Shown piece after piece: positions 31,728 through 32,567 of a stretch of 32,567 bases of DNA. The translations under genes and the position numbers were made by a program. Origin of the DNA: Candidatus Rifleibacteriota bacterium (lineage in GTDB: Bacteria > Muiribacteriota > Ozemobacteria > Ozemobacterales > Ozemobacteraceae); the NCBI GenBank assembly GCA_012517355.1, contig JAAYVD010000026.1, positions 1 through 32,567 on the forward strand, given 5' to 3'. How positions within the stretch are numbered: position 1 is the stretch's first letter; every line of letters starts with the position of its first letter. A model generated the notes under the pieces. It was not told the origin of the DNA. It saw only the letters and a list, made by a program, of their open reading frames with translations, and did not search any database.

Positions 31728-31751
31728 TTTGGTCATGTGTCCCCGAAATTC
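31728..31751 (-). repeat. Family-2 repeat copy (reverse) upstream of the BatD-like gene
   Basis: TTTGGTCATGTGTCCCCGAAATTC, 60 bp before the BatD-like start. The 60 bp between contains AT-rich sequence that may hold the promoter, but no clear -35/-10 pair. Confidence 0.85.
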
Positions 31752-31811
31752 TTGGAACCTTTTTCTGGGGGGATGGTCAAATAGGGCAAACTATCAGGGA
31801 GAACATGACTC

Positions 31812-32567
31812 ATGAGGCTGGCAAACCGCTGCCGCCTGGCCGGCGTGGCCCTTCTTCTCATACTGATGGGATACGGACTGGGCGTGGCCGGGGCGGCCGA
31901 TTTTTCCATCGAGGCCACCGTCGACCGCACCAAGGTGAAGTTCGGCGAGTCGCTGCAACTGGTCATCACCGTCACCCAGTCCCTCGGTTCGGGTGGCGGG
32001 GAGCGCCTCGGCGCCCCGCAGGTGTCGAAGATTCCCGGTTTCGACATCGCCGGGCAACGCACTTCCCACAACATGACGATCATCAACGGCGTGGGGCAGG
32101 TGCAGCTCCAGACCGTGGTCGAGCTGGTCCCCCAGGAACCGGGAAATTTCAACATTCCCGCCTTGCAGCTGCAGGGCCCCGATGGAAAGGTGCACGCCAC
32201 GAAGCCCATCGCGGTGACCGTCCTCCCTCCCGCCCCCGACGAGGAAGCCGCCGCTGCCGGGGGGAGCCCCGCCGACGACGCGGCCGCCGCCGACGAGTCA
32301 GGCGAGGTGCCGGCCGGTAGCCGGGTCGGGAAGATCCTGGTCGTCGCCCTGTTCGTCCTCGGAGCGATCATCGGCGCCCCCATCCTGTTGTCCTTCCTCC
32401 TGAACCGTGGGGCCAGGCCCTCCACCCGCTGGCAGGACGAGGAGACGGCTACCATCACGGGTACCACCACTGCCACCACCACCGGCAGCCCCGCCGGTTC
32501 CCCGCGCCCCGGTGCGGCCCGGTACGAGGGAACACGGCCCCCACGATCCGAATCCCCGATCGAAGAC
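31812..32567 (+). CDS. BatD-like membrane protein (C-terminus beyond the window)
   Basis: 252 codons open to the right edge. A signal peptide (about 1-28, GVAGA-AD) is followed by FSIEATVDRTKVKFGESLQLVITVTQ and later VQLQTVVELVPQEPGNFNIPALQL, the BatD/oxygen-tolerance beta-domain pattern (PF13584). BatD works with BatA/BatB and MoxR in aerotolerance or envelope stress operons. A low-complexity Ala/Glu/Asp linker leads to a transmembrane helix (about 175-196) and a Thr/Pro-rich cytoplasmic tail that runs off the edge. Only one such beta-domain precedes the membrane helix, which is shorter than classical BatD. The ATG at 31812 has GGGAG 10 nt upstream; an ATG at 31805 is in another frame. The layout (outer beta domain, helix, disordered tail) parallels the FHA protein at 14341. 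Confidence 0.75.
   Translation, partial: MRLANRCRLAGVALLLILMGYGLGVAGAADFSIEATVDRTKVKFGESLQLVITVTQSLGSGGGERLGAPQVSKIPGFDIAGQRTSHNMTIINGVGQVQLQTVVELVPQEPGNFNIPALQLQGPDGKVHATKPIAVTVLPPAPDEEAAAAGGSPADDAAAADESGEVPAGSRVGKILVVALFVLGAIIGAPILLSFLLNRGARPSTRWQDEETATITGTTTATTTGSPAGSPRPGAARYEGTRPPRSESPIED

Noticed and set aside
31369-31815. 148-codon open frame on the plus strand
   Set aside because: It reads through the 52-bp repeats, the multi-hairpin element and family-2 copies; its peptide is just translated repeat DNA.

Overview
The window is very GC-rich and densely coded. It carries parts typical of a diderm (Gram-negative-type) bacterium: an AsmA/TamB-like envelope protein, two type II (lipobox) lipoproteins, a secreted M23 peptidase, a BatD-like protein, a PilT/GspE-family protein and Hanks-type kinase/FHA signalling proteins. 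No rRNA, tRNA or marker protein fixes the taxonomy. The mix (double kinase, pilin-like protein without a prepilin motif, DUF6812-TPR protein, CofG-like radical SAM protein, many unassigned lipoproteins) would fit a deep-branching phylum such as Riflebacteria/Ozemobacteria, or a myxobacterial/planctomycete-like lineage. That is a guess. Long open frames antisense to real genes are common here because of composition and are left out.

Layout. 1-4028 (minus): a three-gene run of pilin-like protein, SAM methyltransferase and a protein with two kinase domains that runs off the left edge. 4300-9072 (plus): a 1590-residue AsmA/TamB-like protein. 9207-9335: a reverse copy of a multi-hairpin repeat. 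9360-10916 (minus): secreted ClsC-like phospholipase D protein. 11291-13105 (plus): cyclic-nucleotide-binding domain + GspE_N + PilT-like ATPase whose Walker A Lys and catalytic Glu are both replaced. 13523-14170 (plus): HD phosphohydrolase with terminator. 14341-16518 (plus): membrane FHA protein with a long tail full of T-x-x-D repeats. 16734-18038 (minus): M23 peptidase. 18107-19246 and 19926-21110 (minus): two paralogous lipoproteins separated by a dense palindromic repeat array that appears to have cut off a small secreted-protein gene. 21676-23034 (plus): DUF401 permease. 23518-24465 (plus): TcdA-like E1 enzyme, convergent with a minus-strand run 29123-24521 of CofG-like/thioesterase fusion, DUF6812-TPR, 5'-nucleotidase and RlmE. 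29665-31062 (minus): MATE transporter. 31063-31811: a repeat-rich intergenic region. 31812-end (plus): start of a BatD-like protein.

How it may work together. The kinase and the FHA protein form a plausible phospho-threonine signalling pair: the FHA protein's cytoplasmic tail carries about sixteen T-x-x-D motifs, a preferred FHA ligand pattern. The PilT-like pseudo-ATPase and the pilin-like protein hint at a pilus or secretion function elsewhere in the genome. The AsmA-like protein, ClsC-like protein, M23 peptidase and lipoproteins give the region an envelope theme. The most unusual items are the T-x-x-D/FHA protein, the ATPase with lost catalytic residues behind a cyclic-nucleotide domain, the CofG-like/thioesterase fusion, and a 155-bp multi-hairpin element whose 'empty site' can be read in the same window.
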